Source of the DNA: Nocardioides sp.
GTDB taxonomy: Bacteria; Actinomycetota; Actinomycetes; Propionibacteriales; Nocardioidaceae
Direction of reading: 5' to 3'
Length of the DNA: 40,514 bases
Assembly: GCF_014360585.1 (NCBI RefSeq)
Contig: NZ_JACIXG010000047.1
Coordinates: forward strand, 1 to 40,514
Positions 31,427 to 39,582 of the stretch are shown here, in pieces. A program made the position numbers and the translations under genes. Within the stretch, counting starts at the first letter, position 1. Each line of letters begins with the position of its first letter. The notes under the pieces are model-generated. The model searched no databases, was not told the DNA's origin, and saw only the letters and a list, made by a program, of their open reading frames with translations.

Positions 31427-32428
31427 GGCCAGGAGGGTGTCGGCTGCGGCGTACGGATCCCGCTTGCCTTTGACCACCTCGGCCGCCAGGGCGTCCAGGT
31501 CGTCCATCTCGCCTACGGTCGTCCATCGCGCCCGCAGGGTCTCGACGGCGATGGCCTCGACCTCGGCACGGGCCCGACGGGTACGCCGCACCTCCAGCGT
31601 CCCGCTGGAGCGCAGCCAGTCGCGGTGCTCGTCCAGCGCGGCGACGACCTCGGCCATGCCCTTGCCGGACTGAGCGACCGCGGCGAGGACCGGCGGGGTC
31701 CAGGACTCCGCCGGGCGGTCGGCCAGGCGCAGCATCCCGCGCAGGTCGCGCTGGACCTTGGTCGCGCCGTCCCGATCGGCCTTGTTGACGACGTAGAGGT
31801 CGCCGATCTCCAGGATCCCTGCCTTGGCGGCCTGGATGCCGTCACCCATCCCGGGTGCGAGCAGCACCACGGTCGTGTCGGCGAGCCCGGCGATCTCGAC
31901 CTCCGACTGCCCCACGCCGACGGTCTCGACCAGCACAACGTCGAACCCGGCGGCATCCAGCACCCGGATCGCCTGCGGCGCCGACCAGGCGAGACCGCCG
32001 AGATGGCCGCGGGAGGCCATCGAGCGGATGAAGACGCCCGGGTCGGTGGCATGGTCGGTCATCCGGATCCGGTCCCCCAGCAGCGCGCCGCCGGAGAACG
32101 GCGAGGACGGGTCGACGGCCAGCACGGCCACGGTGCGCCCCGCAGAGCGCAGCTCACGGACCAGCGCGGACGTGGTGGTCGACTTCCCCACACCGGGCGC
32201 GCCGGTCAGCCCCACGATCTGGGCGCGCCCGCCGTGCGGTGCGAGCTCGGCCATCACCTGGCGGAGCCGCTCTCCCCCACCGACGGGGGCGTTCTCGACG
32301 TACGACACCAGCCGCGCGACCGCCCGGGGCTCACCGCCCCGGGCGCGCGCGACCAGGTCGCTCACATCAGCGATCAAGCGATCATCACCACCCGGCCGCG
32401 GGCGCAGCCGCGGCCCAGGCACGCACAT
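31400..32428 (-). CDS. meaB: MeaB-type G-protein chaperone of methylmalonyl-CoA mutase
   Basis: A P-loop GTPase of about 342 residues that loads and protects the adenosylcobalamin-dependent mutase. Motifs: Walker A GLTGAPGVGKST, base-binding switch DPSSPFSGGALLGDRIRM, ETVGVGQSEVEI, and NKAD for guanine recognition. The C-terminal RARWTTVGEM...LAAEVVKGKRDPYAAADTLL is the dimerisation region. The start is uncertain: ATG 32428, TTG 32377 and GTG 32365 are all in frame, and family alignments favour the last two (beginning ...ADVSDLVARARGG). The gene is downstream of a thiolase gene. The mutase subunits are not in the window. Confidence 0.93.
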   Translation of the reverse strand: MCVPGPRLRPRPGGDDRLIADVSDLVARARGGEPRAVARLVSYVENAPVGGGERLRQVMAELAPHGGRAQIVGLTGAPGVGKSTTTSALVRELRSAGRTVAVLAVDPSSPFSGGALLGDRIRMTDHATDPGVFIRSMASRGHLGGLAWSAPQAIRVLDAAGFDVVLVETVGVGQSEVEIAGLADTTVVLLAPGMGDGIQAAKAGILEIGDLYVVNKADRDGATKVQRDLRGMLRLADRPAESWTPPVLAAVAQSGKGMAEVVAALDEHRDWLRSSGTLEVRRTRRARAEVEAIAVETLRARWTTVGEMDDLDALAAEVVKGKRDPYAAADTLLAEKSVPDAQ

Positions 32429-32537
32429 CGCGGCGGCGACGCCGCTCACAAGACGCCCGGTATTCCAACGCGGCGTCGCCTTGCGCTGCACGCACCTGAA
32501 CCACGGCTGCACTCCCCGTCCGGTCGCCGATGATCGC

Positions 32538-33725
32538 TCAGGCCTTGGGCACACGCACGATCAGGGCGTCACCCTGACCGCCACCGCCGCACAGCGCCGC
32601 CGCACCGGTGCCGCCGCCGCGACGCTTCAGCTCGTGCGCCAGGTGGAGCACGACGCGCGTGCCGGACATGCCGACGGGGTGGCCGAGCGCGATCGCGCCA
32701 CCGTTGACGTTGACCTTCTCGGGGTCGAGGCCGAGCTTCTTGGTGGACTCGATGCCGACGGCCGCGAACGCCTCGTTGAACTCGACGAGGTCGAGGTCGG
32801 CGGCGGTGATGCCCTCCTTCTCGAGCGCCTTGGCGGTGGCGTTGGCCGGCTGCAGCTGCAGGCTCGAGTCGGGGCCGGCGACCATGCCGTGGGCACCGAT
32901 CTCGCACAGCCACTCCAGGCCGAGCTCCTCAGCCTTGGCCTTCGACATCACCACGACAGCGGCAGCACCGTCGGAGATCTGCGAGGCCGATCCGGCGGTG
33001 ATGGTGCCCTCCTTGGAGAACGCCGGGCGGAGCTTGCCCAGCGACTCGGCGGTGGTGTCACCGCGTACGCCCTCGTCGGCGCTGATCACGATCGGGTCGC
33101 CCTTGCGCTGCGGGATCGAGACCGGGACGATCTCCTCGTCGAAGACGCCGTTCTTCTGGGCGGCGGCGGCACGCTGGTGGGAGGTGGCGGCGAAGGCGTC
33201 CTGCTCCTCGCGGGTGAGCTTCACACCCTCGGAGTTGATCTGCTCGGTCAGCCCGCCCATCGCCTGCTGGGTGGCCTGGTCGTAGAGCGCGTCGTAGGCC
33301 ATCGAGTCCACCAGAGCGGTGTCGCCGTACTTGAAGCCCTCGCGGGACTTCGGCAGCAGGTGCGGCGCGTTGGTCATCGACTCCATGCCGCCCGCGACGA
33401 TGACCTCGGCCTCGCCGGCACGGATCAGCTGGTCGGCCATGGCGATGGTGTTGAGGCCGGAGAGGCACACCTTGTTGACGGTGACCGACGGGATGTTCAT
33501 CGGCAGGCCGCCGGCGATGCCGGCCGCGCGAGCCGGGTTCTGACCGGCACCGGCCAGGATGACCTGACCCATGATCAGATAGTCGACCTGCTCCGGCGAG
33601 ACGCCCGCCTTCTCCAGGGCGCCCTTGATGGCGACGCCGCCCAGATCGGCTGCGGACAGGCTCTTGAGCCCACCGAGGAGGCGGCCGATCGGCGTACGCG
33701 CCCCGGCGACGATGACGTTGGACAT
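32538..33725 (-). CDS. Acetyl-CoA acetyltransferase (thiolase)
   Basis: A 395-residue thiolase of the biosynthetic type that condenses two acetyl-CoA into acetoacetyl-CoA, the entry to butyryl/crotonyl-CoA. The nucleophile is C87 in [14 protein letters not shown]. The histidine is in [19 protein letters not shown] and the second cysteine in [14 protein letters not shown], as in the family. GGAGG lies four bases before ATG 33723-33725. It is divergent from methylmalonyl-CoA epimerase across an operator (33765-33786) and upstream of meaB. Its product leads, via reduction and dehydration, to the substrate of the ccrA enzyme further along. Confidence 0.96.
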   Translation of the reverse strand: MSNVIVAGARTPIGRLLGGLKSLSAADLGGVAIKGALEKAGVSPEQVDYLIMGQVILAGAGQNPARAAGIAGGLPMNIPSVTVNKVCLSGLNTIAMADQLIRAGEAEVIVAGGMESMTNAPHLLPKSREGFKYGDTALVDSMAYDALYDQATQQAMGGLTEQINSEGVKLTREEQDAFAATSHQRAAAAQKNGVFDEEIVPVSIPQRKGDPIVISADEGVRGDTTAESLGKLRPAFSKEGTITAGSASQISDGAAAVVVMSKAKAEELGLEWLCEIGAHGMVAGPDSSLQLQPANATAKALEKEGITAADLDLVEFNEAFAAVGIESTKKLGLDPEKVNVNGGAIALGHPVGMSGTRVVLHLAHELKRRGGGTGAAALCGGGGQGDALIVRVPKA

Positions 33726-33764
33726 GGGTCCTCCAAGAAAGTTTGCTGGTGCTGATCCGCCCAT

Positions 33765-33786
33765 GAGGTTACTTATTAGTAACCTC
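33765..33786. promoter_or_regulatory. 22-bp operator in the thiolase/epimerase divergent promoter
   Basis: GAGGTTACT-TATT-AGTAACCTC has perfect 9-bp arms. Its core TTACT-N4-AGTAA recurs at 34423-34436 before ccrA. It lies 40 bases from the thiolase start and 85 from the epimerase start, so it can control both. A TetR- or GntR-type regulator of acyl-CoA metabolism is a reasonable guess; the gene is not in the window. Confidence 0.75.
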
Positions 33787-33870
33787 CCTGGGAAGAGTGA
33801 TGGCTGCAGCTTGGTGTGGCTGTCATCACACATTGTGCCCGTTGGACCCGAGCTCAAGGAGAGTAGGCCC

Positions 33871-34320
33871 ATGACATCAGTCGAGATCCCACCGCACCTG
33901 TTCACCCAGATCGACCACGTCGGTCTCGCCGTCGCCGACCTCGACGCCGCGATCGAGTTCTACGAGAAGACCTTCGGCATGAAGCTCGCCCACCGCGAGA
34001 CCAACGAGGAGCAGGGCGTCGAGGAGGCGATGATCGCGATCGGCGACTCCGACAACAAGCTCCAGCTGCTCGCCCCGCTCAACGAGTCCAGCACGATCGC
34101 CAAGTTCCTCGACCGCAACGGCCCCGGCATGCAGCAGCTGGCCTACCGGGTCACCGACGTCGAGCAGGTCTCCGCGATCCTGAAGGAGCGCGGCGTACGC
34201 CTTCTCTACGACGCACCGCGACGCGGCACCGCCGACTCCCGGATCAACTTCATCCACCCCAAGGACGCCGGCGGCGTCCTGGTCGAGCTCGTCGAGCCGG
34301 CCGCCCAGCCCGGCCACTGA
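33871..34320 (+). CDS. mce: Methylmalonyl-CoA epimerase
   Basis: A 149-residue vicinal-oxygen-chelate enzyme that epimerises the C2 of methylmalonyl-CoA (and usually ethylmalonyl-CoA). Two VOC repeats are seen. Metal ligands by alignment with the Propionibacterium enzyme are H16 (QIDHVGLAV), Q65 (KLQLLAPL) and E139 or so in VLVELVEP. The third ligand, a histidine in the usual GxHH box, is replaced by glutamine here ([11 protein letters not shown]88-Q89). The motif [31 protein letters not shown] is typical. AAGGAG lies ten bases before ATG 33871. It is divergent from the thiolase gene and ccrA follows on the same strand. Confidence 0.94.
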   Translation: MTSVEIPPHLFTQIDHVGLAVADLDAAIEFYEKTFGMKLAHRETNEEQGVEEAMIAIGDSDNKLQLLAPLNESSTIAKFLDRNGPGMQQLAYRVTDVEQVSAILKERGVRLLYDAPRRGTADSRINFIHPKDAGGVLVELVEPAAQPGH

Positions 34321-34334
34321 GCCCGCTCGCGGGC
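34321..34334 (+). terminator. Short hairpin directly after mce
   Basis: GCCCGC-TC-GCGGGC follows the stop codon at once, and further GGGCC/GGCCC elements follow to about 34360. No T-tract; weak terminator or attenuator before ccrA. Confidence 0.35.
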
Positions 34335-34392
34335 CCATCACCGGGCTCATCACCGGCCCAGAGCCCACCAGGACACATGAACGATCCAAGAG

Positions 34393-34407
34393 TCATGTGT
34401 CACATGA
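34393..34407. promoter_or_regulatory. 15-bp palindrome upstream of ccrA
   Basis: TCATGTG-T-CACATGA has perfect 7-bp arms and lies 85-99 bases before the ccrA start. A related ATGTGTCA/TGACACAT pair lies in the EamA/CGNR promoter at 39544-39580. Confidence 0.5.
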
Positions 34408-34422
34408 GGCTGGTCAAGACGG

Positions 34423-34436
34423 TTACTCACCAGTAA
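34423..34436. promoter_or_regulatory. TTACT-N4-AGTAA operator before ccrA
   Basis: TTACT-CACC-AGTAA, the same core as the site between the thiolase and epimerase genes. It lies 56-69 bases upstream of the ccrA start codon. Confidence 0.7.
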
Positions 34437-34491
34437 TGTCCAGCGAATAGAGTCAACCGCGACCCCTACGACGACGCAGGAGCCGACCACC

Positions 34492-35832
34492 ATGCAGAAC
34501 ATCCTCGACGCGATCCTCGCCGGCGACACGCCCGGCGAGGAGTTCGCGAACCTCGAGATCCCCAGCCACTACCGTGCCGCAACCGTCCACAAGGACGAGG
34601 TCGACATGTTCGAGGGCGTCGAGACCAAGGAGAAGGACCCGCGCAAGTCCATCCACGTCGAGGACGTCGCTCTCCCCGAGCTCGGTCCGGGCGAGGCCTT
34701 CGTCGCGGTGATGGCCTCGGCGATCAACTACAACACCGTGTGGACCTCGATCTTCGAGCCGGTCTCGACCTTCGGGTTCCTGGAGCGCTACGGCAAGGAG
34801 TCCGAGCTCGGCGCCCGCCACAACCTCGACTACCACGTCGTCGGCTCCGACCTGTCCGGCGTCGTGCTCGCCGTGGGAGCGGGTGTGACCAAGTGGAAGC
34901 CGGGCGACCGCGTCGTCGCCCACTGCCTCTCGGTCGAGCTCGAGGCCCCCGACGGCCACAACGACACGATGATGGATCCCTCGCAGCGCATCTGGGGCTT
35001 CGAGACCAACTTCGGCGGCCTCGCCGACGTCGCGATGGTCAAGGCCAACCAGCTCATGCCCAAGCCCGAGCACCTCACCTGGGAGGAGGCCGCCTCCCCC
35101 GGCCTGGTCAACTGCACCGCCTACCGCCAGCTCGTCTCCGTCAACGGCGGCAACATGAAGCAGGGCGACAACGTCCTGATCTGGGGCGCCTCGGGCGGTC
35201 TCGGCGGCTTCGCGACGCAGTACGCCCTCAACGGCGGCGCCAACCCGGTCTGTGTGGTCTCCAACGAGGAGAAGGCCAAGATCGTCCGCAACATGGGCGC
35301 CGAGATGGTCATCAACCGTTCCGAGATGGACTTCAAGTTCTGGAACGAGGAGGGCACCCAGCAGAACCCGAAGGAGTGGAAGCGCCTCGGCAAGGCGATC
35401 CGCGACCTCACCGGCGGCGAGGACATCGACATCGTCTTCGAGCACCCGGGCCGCGAGACCTTCGGTGCGAGCGTGTACGTGACCCGCAAGGGCGGCACCA
35501 TCACCACCTGCGCGTCGACCTCGGGCTACATGCACGAGTACGACAACCGCTACCTGTGGATGAACCTCAAGCGGATCATCTCCAGCCACTTCGCCAACTA
35601 CCGCGAGTCATGGGAGGCCAACCGCCTCATCGCGCAGGGCAAGATCCACCCGACGCTGTCGCGGACCTACACCCTCGAGGATGTCGGCCAGGCCTCGCTC
35701 GACGTGCACCACAACAAGCACCAGGGCAAGGTCGGCGTGCTCTGCCTGGCTCCCGAGGAGGGCCTCGGCGTCCTCGACGAGGAGAAGCGTGCGGCTCACA
35801 TCGACAAGATCAACCTCTTCCGCGGAATCTGA
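34492..35832 (+). CDS. ccrA: Crotonyl-CoA carboxylase/reductase
   Basis: A 446-residue MDR-family enzyme, the usual length. It reductively carboxylates crotonyl-CoA with NADPH and CO2 to ethylmalonyl-CoA, used in the ethylmalonyl-CoA pathway or for polyketide extender units. The four residues known to hold CO2 in the Kitasatospora enzyme are all present: N81 (NYNTVW), F170 and E171 (IWGFET) and H366 (ISSHFANY). The NADPH site is WGASGGLGGFATQYAL. It has its own promoter region with the TTACT-N4-AGTAA operator and a palindrome, and ends at a strong hairpin. No clear AGGAGG; AGGAG lies about 12 bases before ATG 34492. Confidence 0.97.
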   Translation: MQNILDAILAGDTPGEEFANLEIPSHYRAATVHKDEVDMFEGVETKEKDPRKSIHVEDVALPELGPGEAFVAVMASAINYNTVWTSIFEPVSTFGFLERYGKESELGARHNLDYHVVGSDLSGVVLAVGAGVTKWKPGDRVVAHCLSVELEAPDGHNDTMMDPSQRIWGFETNFGGLADVAMVKANQLMPKPEHLTWEEAASPGLVNCTAYRQLVSVNGGNMKQGDNVLIWGASGGLGGFATQYALNGGANPVCVVSNEEKAKIVRNMGAEMVINRSEMDFKFWNEEGTQQNPKEWKRLGKAIRDLTGGEDIDIVFEHPGRETFGASVYVTRKGGTITTCASTSGYMHEYDNRYLWMNLKRIISSHFANYRESWEANRLIAQGKIHPTLSRTYTLEDVGQASLDVHHNKHQGKVGVLCLAPEEGLGVLDEEKRAAHIDKINLFRGI

Positions 35833-35875
35833 GACACGCAGTCTAGGTAAATAGATTACGGTTGAGACTCGTTTC

Positions 35876-35913
35876 ACGGCCGGTCTCCCCTTGCGCGAGG
35901 GGCGACCGGCCGT
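35876..35913 (+). terminator. Terminator of ccrA
   Basis: ACGGCCGGTC pairs with GACCGGCCGT, and inside it CCCCT pairs with AGGGG around a short loop. It lies 43 bases after the stop. Confidence 0.7.
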
Positions 35914-35977
35914 AGTCTTGCCCTTTGGGAGCAGAGGCAGCTCGTAGACGACCTACAGTGTGAGGAATCCGCCACAA

Positions 35978-37321
35978 ATGACGAATGAGGGACTGTCCAT
36001 CTTCAACGAGGCTTCAGAGCCTCGGAAGAACCCCGAGCAGGACTCGACCGAGACACAGGTCCTTCCCCGGGTTCCCGGCGCGTCCGGGTCGCCCAGCTCC
36101 GGCCACAACTCCCCACCACCGGCGCCAGGCTCACTCCCAGCCTTCCCGGTCGTGCGACGTGGCGGATACGACCCCGGGACGGTCAACGCCCGGGTCCAGC
36201 AGCTGCTCCAGGCCAACGGCCAGGGTCAGTCGGCCCTGCGCAACGCGCAGCGACGCATCGGGGAGCTGGAGCGCCAGGTCACCGAGCTGAAGGCCGCCGC
36301 TGCGCAAGGCACCGAAGCCCCGTCCTACGCCTCTCTCGGTGGTCGCGCGAGCGCGATGCTCCGACTGGCCGAGGAAGAGGCCGCGGCGGTCAAGGAGGCC
36401 GCCGAGAAGGAGGCCGCGGTCATCCGCGAGGCCGCCCAGCGCGAGGCCGCCGCGACCAAGGCGTCCGCCCAGCGTGACATCGAGTCGCTGCGTACGACTC
36501 ACTACAAGGAGATCGACGACCACCGCGAGAAGGTGACGTCCGAGGTCCAGCAGGCCCGCAAGATGGTGCAGGCCGAGAGCGAGGAGCTGCTCGCCGCCGC
36601 CAAGCGCGAGGCCGACCAGATCCGGCTCGCCGTGCAGCAGGAGGTCACCCAGCTGCGTACGTCGACCCAGCGCGAGGTCGAGAAGGCCCGGGCCGGCGCG
36701 GACCGTGAGGTCCAGGAGGCGCGGCGGATGCTCGCCGTCGAGCGCGAGCGTCTCGCCCGCGAGGCCGCCGACCACCACGACCAGGCGATGGCCGAGACCA
36801 CTCGCATCGTCACCGAGGGCGAGACCCGCGCCGCCGATGCCGAGGAGCGGGCCCGGATCGCCGCCCAGCACGTCGCCGACCAGCGCGCCGAGCTGGCCAA
36901 GGAGTCCGAGGGGATCATCGCCCGCGCCCGCCGCGACGCGGAGGCGATCCTGTCCAAGGCTCGCGCCGAGGCCGACCACCTCGCCTCCACCGCGACCGTC
37001 GAGGCCGAGAAGGGTCACGCGATCATCAAGGCCGAGGTCGACCGCCTCACCAAGCGCCGCGACGCGATCGCCGCCCAGCTCTCCTCGCTCACCGACCTGG
37101 TCTCCGGGTTCGGCAAGACCGAGGACCCGGCCGAGCTCGAGGCGCCCAAGCCGATCACCGAGGAGGAGGACATCGTCGACGGCGAGCTCGTCGACCAGGT
37201 CGAGGAGAGCGTCACCGTGGTCGACTCCGAGGATGACCTCGGTGACGACTACGACGACTACGACGAGCCGTCCGAGAAGACCGCGATCCGCGAGCCCGAG
37301 ACAGCTAAGTCCGAGAGGTGA
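35978..37321 (+). CDS. Long coiled-coil protein (DivIVA/Scy-like)
   Basis: A 447-residue cytosolic protein. The first 60 residues are Pro/Ser-rich and unstructured. From about 75 to 385 it is almost unbroken coiled coil, with repeated EAA, AQREAAA and READQI segments and alanine-rich heptads (AEEEAAAVKEAAEKEAAVIREAAQ). A short helical segment with ISSLTDLVSGF-like residues follows, and then a very acidic tail (VVDSEDDLGDDYDDYDEPSEK). Similar actinobacterial proteins are annotated as DivIVA- or Scy-like and take part in polar growth or the cell envelope; this is by resemblance only. ATG 35978 was preferred over a GTG 18 bases earlier because GAGGAA precedes it. The stop overlaps the transporter start (GTGA). 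Confidence 0.8.
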   Translation: MTNEGLSIFNEASEPRKNPEQDSTETQVLPRVPGASGSPSSGHNSPPPAPGSLPAFPVVRRGGYDPGTVNARVQQLLQANGQGQSALRNAQRRIGELERQVTELKAAAAQGTEAPSYASLGGRASAMLRLAEEEAAAVKEAAEKEAAVIREAAQREAAATKASAQRDIESLRTTHYKEIDDHREKVTSEVQQARKMVQAESEELLAAAKREADQIRLAVQQEVTQLRTSTQREVEKARAGADREVQEARRMLAVERERLAREAADHHDQAMAETTRIVTEGETRAADAEERARIAAQHVADQRAELAKESEGIIARARRDAEAILSKARAEADHLASTATVEAEKGHAIIKAEVDRLTKRRDAIAAQLSSLTDLVSGFGKTEDPAELEAPKPITEEEDIVDGELVDQVEESVTVVDSEDDLGDDYDDYDEPSEKTAIREPETAKSER

Positions 37322-38529
37322 ACGCCGCCGCTGCCGACCGTCCAGGGGACGGTCCGGAGACGACGTCTGCCGAGACCGGCCCCAGTGACGACGCGACGGG
37401 CGACAGCGAGGCCGCGATCCTCGTCGACGATCCGGAGCCAGAGGAAGAGACAGAAGAGAGCGAACGGGACAGGCGGTTCGGCAAGCCCGGACCGCCGTTC
37501 GACCGGCGCTCTCCCTACCTGTTCGGGCTGCTCCTCGGCCTCGGTCTGCTGACTGCGTACGCAGCGTCGAACCTCTTCACCACGATGGGGAGCGTGATCC
37601 TCCAGGTGGTGGTCTCGCTCTTCATCGCCGCGGGGATCAACCCGATGGTGGTGTTCCTGCAGAGGCGCGGCTTCCCACGGCCGTGGGCGGTCCTGACCGT
37701 CATCCTCGGTGTGCTGGGCGCGCTCGTGCTCTTCTTCGTGGCGCTCGTGCCGGTGATCAGCGACCAGATCGCCAAGATCTCGGCCAACGTGCCCGACTGG
37801 ATCGAGGAGCTCCAGCGCAACCAGCGCATCCAGCAGTTCAACGACGAATACCAGATCCTCGACAAGGTGCAGGACTACGTCGCCAGCGGCGACTTCGTCA
37901 GCAGTGCCTTCGGCGGGGCGCTCGGCGTTGGTCTGGCGGTGATCAACGTGCTCGTCACGGGCTTCATCGTCATCGTCTTGACGCTCTACTTCATCGCCGC
38001 CTACGACCAGACGAAGAACGCCCTCTACCGCCTCGCCCCGGCCTCGCGCCGCGACCGGGTCAGCAAGCTGGGCGACCGGGTCTTCGAGGGCATCGGGGGC
38101 TATGTCTCCGGGGCATTCATCGTCGCGCTGTGCGCCGGCCTGTCCACGCTGGTGCTGCTCTTCGCCGTCGGGATGGGCGAGTACGCCGTCGCCCTCGCCT
38201 TCGTCGTCATGATCACCGACGTGATCCCGATGATCGGGGCCACCATCGGTGCGATCATCGTCTGCTCGATCACGTTCGCGACGACCGACCTGAAGACGGG
38301 CATCATCGCGGTGATCTTCTACATCGCCTACCAGCAGTTCGAGAACTACGTCATCTACCCGCGGGTGATGTCTCGCTCCGTCGACGTCCCCGGGGTCGTC
38401 ATCGTGATCGCGGCCCTCGTCGGCGCCTCGCTCCTCGGTGTCGTCGGCGCGCTGCTGGCGATCCCGACCGCGGCCGCCATCTTGATGCTGGTCCGCGAGG
38501 TCTACGTCAGGGCTCAGGACCAGAGATAG
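37318..38529 (+). CDS. AI-2E family transporter (TqsA/PerM-like)
   Basis: A 403-residue membrane protein of the AI-2E transporter (PF01594) family. After a long acidic N-terminal tail (about 60 residues) there are eight or so spans. Family signatures are VVSLFIAAGINPMVVFLQRRGFPRPWAVL, FFVALVPVISDQIAKIS, the FIAAYDQTKNALYRLAP loop, ALCAGLSTLVLLFAVG and YQQFENYVIYPRVMSRSVDVP near the C-terminus. Substrates vary and a real role in AI-2 transport is not implied. GTG 37318 overlaps the stop of the coiled-coil gene by four bases, so translation is coupled and the two proteins may work together. Confidence 0.92.
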   Translation: MNAAAADRPGDGPETTSAETGPSDDATGDSEAAILVDDPEPEEETEESERDRRFGKPGPPFDRRSPYLFGLLLGLGLLTAYAASNLFTTMGSVILQVVVSLFIAAGINPMVVFLQRRGFPRPWAVLTVILGVLGALVLFFVALVPVISDQIAKISANVPDWIEELQRNQRIQQFNDEYQILDKVQDYVASGDFVSSAFGGALGVGLAVINVLVTGFIVIVLTLYFIAAYDQTKNALYRLAPASRRDRVSKLGDRVFEGIGGYVSGAFIVALCAGLSTLVLLFAVGMGEYAVALAFVVMITDVIPMIGATIGAIIVCSITFATTDLKTGIIAVIFYIAYQQFENYVIYPRVMSRSVDVPGVVIVIAALVGASLLGVVGALLAIPTAAAILMLVREVYVRAQDQR

Positions 38530-38541
38530 CCAGACCCTGGG

Positions 38542-38574
38542 AAGTGCCGCACGCAGCCGATGCGTGCGGCGCTT
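38542..38574. terminator. Bidirectional terminator between AI-2E transporter and EamA genes
   Basis: AAGTGCCGCACGCA pairs with TGCGTGCGGCGCTT (one G:U) around GCCGA, followed by CGCCTTTT on the plus strand. It stands between convergent genes, 12 bases after one stop and 8 before the other. Confidence 0.85.
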
Positions 38575-38581
38575 CGCCTTT

Positions 38582-39544
38582 TCAGGAGGCAGTCGTCGAC
38601 TGCTCGCCCTGCTGGACCGCGATGATGCCGGCCAGCACGACCAGCCCACCGATGAGCTGGATCAGCCCGGGAGCCTCGCCGAGCAGCAGCCAGGCGAAGA
38701 CGACGGCCGAGACGACCTCGAGAAGCCCGACGAACGAGGAGAGCCGCGAGCCCAGGTTTCGGGTGGCGGCGATGCCGGTGGCGTACGCGACCGAGCACGT
38801 CAGCACGCCGAGGCCGATCAGCGGCACCCACCAGGCCACTTCCAGGCCCGCCATGACGACCGGCGCCGTCTCGATCGCGAACGGGATCGCTCCGACCAGG
38901 CAGAGCAGCGCCAGCAGGATCGTCGCGCCCGTCAGGCCGAGCCAGGCCAGCGCGAGCGGCAGCAGCGTGGTGCTGGAGTGGGCGTTGAGGACGAAGTAGC
39001 CCGCCAGGCCGACGGCCGCCCCGGCAGCCCACAGGATCCCGACCGGGTGGACGCTCGCGCCGCTGACCAGGTCGAGGACGAGCACGAGCCCGGCGATCGC
39101 GACCAGAGCGCCCACCATCGTCAGCCGGGAGGGCCGCTCACCGTGTCGCAGCCACATCCACGCGACCACGAGCACGACGCCCATGTACTCCATCAGCAGC
39201 GCCGGCCCGACCGCCATCCACTGCACCGCCGAGAAGAACGCGAACTGCGGCACCACGATCGCCAGCAGCGCGTACGCCACGACGAGCCGCCAGCTCGCCG
39301 CGACGCTCCGCCACCGCCCGGCGAGCGCCCGCACCGCGAAGGGGGCGAGCACGACGGCGCCGATGCCGACGCGGAAGATCAGCACCCCTCCCGTCGACCA
39401 GCCGGTGTCGAACAGACCGCGTCCCAGCGGACCGGAGAGGCTGAACGTGACCGCCGAGACGACCGCCAGGAGGAGCCCGGCAGCCACCAGCGGCGTCTTC
39501 TTCGCGCTCTGCGGCACCGCTTCGTCATTGGTCAAAGTCGTCAT
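38582..39544 (-). CDS. EamA-family DMT exporter (second)
   Basis: A 320-residue DMT-superfamily exporter with ten spans in two EamA repeats (GLLLAVVSAVTFSLSGPLGRGLFDTGWS; VGILWAAGAAVGLAGYFVLNA). The second half ends ALLGEAPGLIQLIGGLVVLAGI-like, typical for RhtA/YdcZ-type carriers; the substrate is unknown. ATG 39542-39544 was chosen over a longer frame because it avoids the operator sequence. It is divergent from a CGNR-type regulator, which is often found with such transporters. It shares only family resemblance with the DMT gene at 27854-28792. Confidence 0.9.
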   Translation of the reverse strand: MTTLTNDEAVPQSAKKTPLVAAGLLLAVVSAVTFSLSGPLGRGLFDTGWSTGGVLIFRVGIGAVVLAPFAVRALAGRWRSVAASWRLVVAYALLAIVVPQFAFFSAVQWMAVGPALLMEYMGVVLVVAWMWLRHGERPSRLTMVGALVAIAGLVLVLDLVSGASVHPVGILWAAGAAVGLAGYFVLNAHSSTTLLPLALAWLGLTGATILLALLCLVGAIPFAIETAPVVMAGLEVAWWVPLIGLGVLTCSVAYATGIAATRNLGSRLSSFVGLLEVVSAVVFAWLLLGEAPGLIQLIGGLVVLAGIIAVQQGEQSTTAS

Positions 39545-39580
39545 GACACATGACAATCCCATCGTCGCGGTAATGTGTCA
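39544..39580. promoter_or_regulatory. Spaced inverted repeat in the EamA/CGNR divergent promoter
   Basis: TGACACAT (39544-39551) and ATGTGTCA (39573-39580) are perfect inverted repeats with centres 29 bp apart, close to three helical turns. The right arm ends two bases before the CGNR start codon, so the regulator likely represses both genes. Confidence 0.6.
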
Positions 39581-39582
39581 AC

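Noticed and set aside
37318..38529. Quorum-sensing (AI-2) export function
   Set aside because: The family name is historical; members transport various ions or metabolites and no luxS or lsr genes are in the window.
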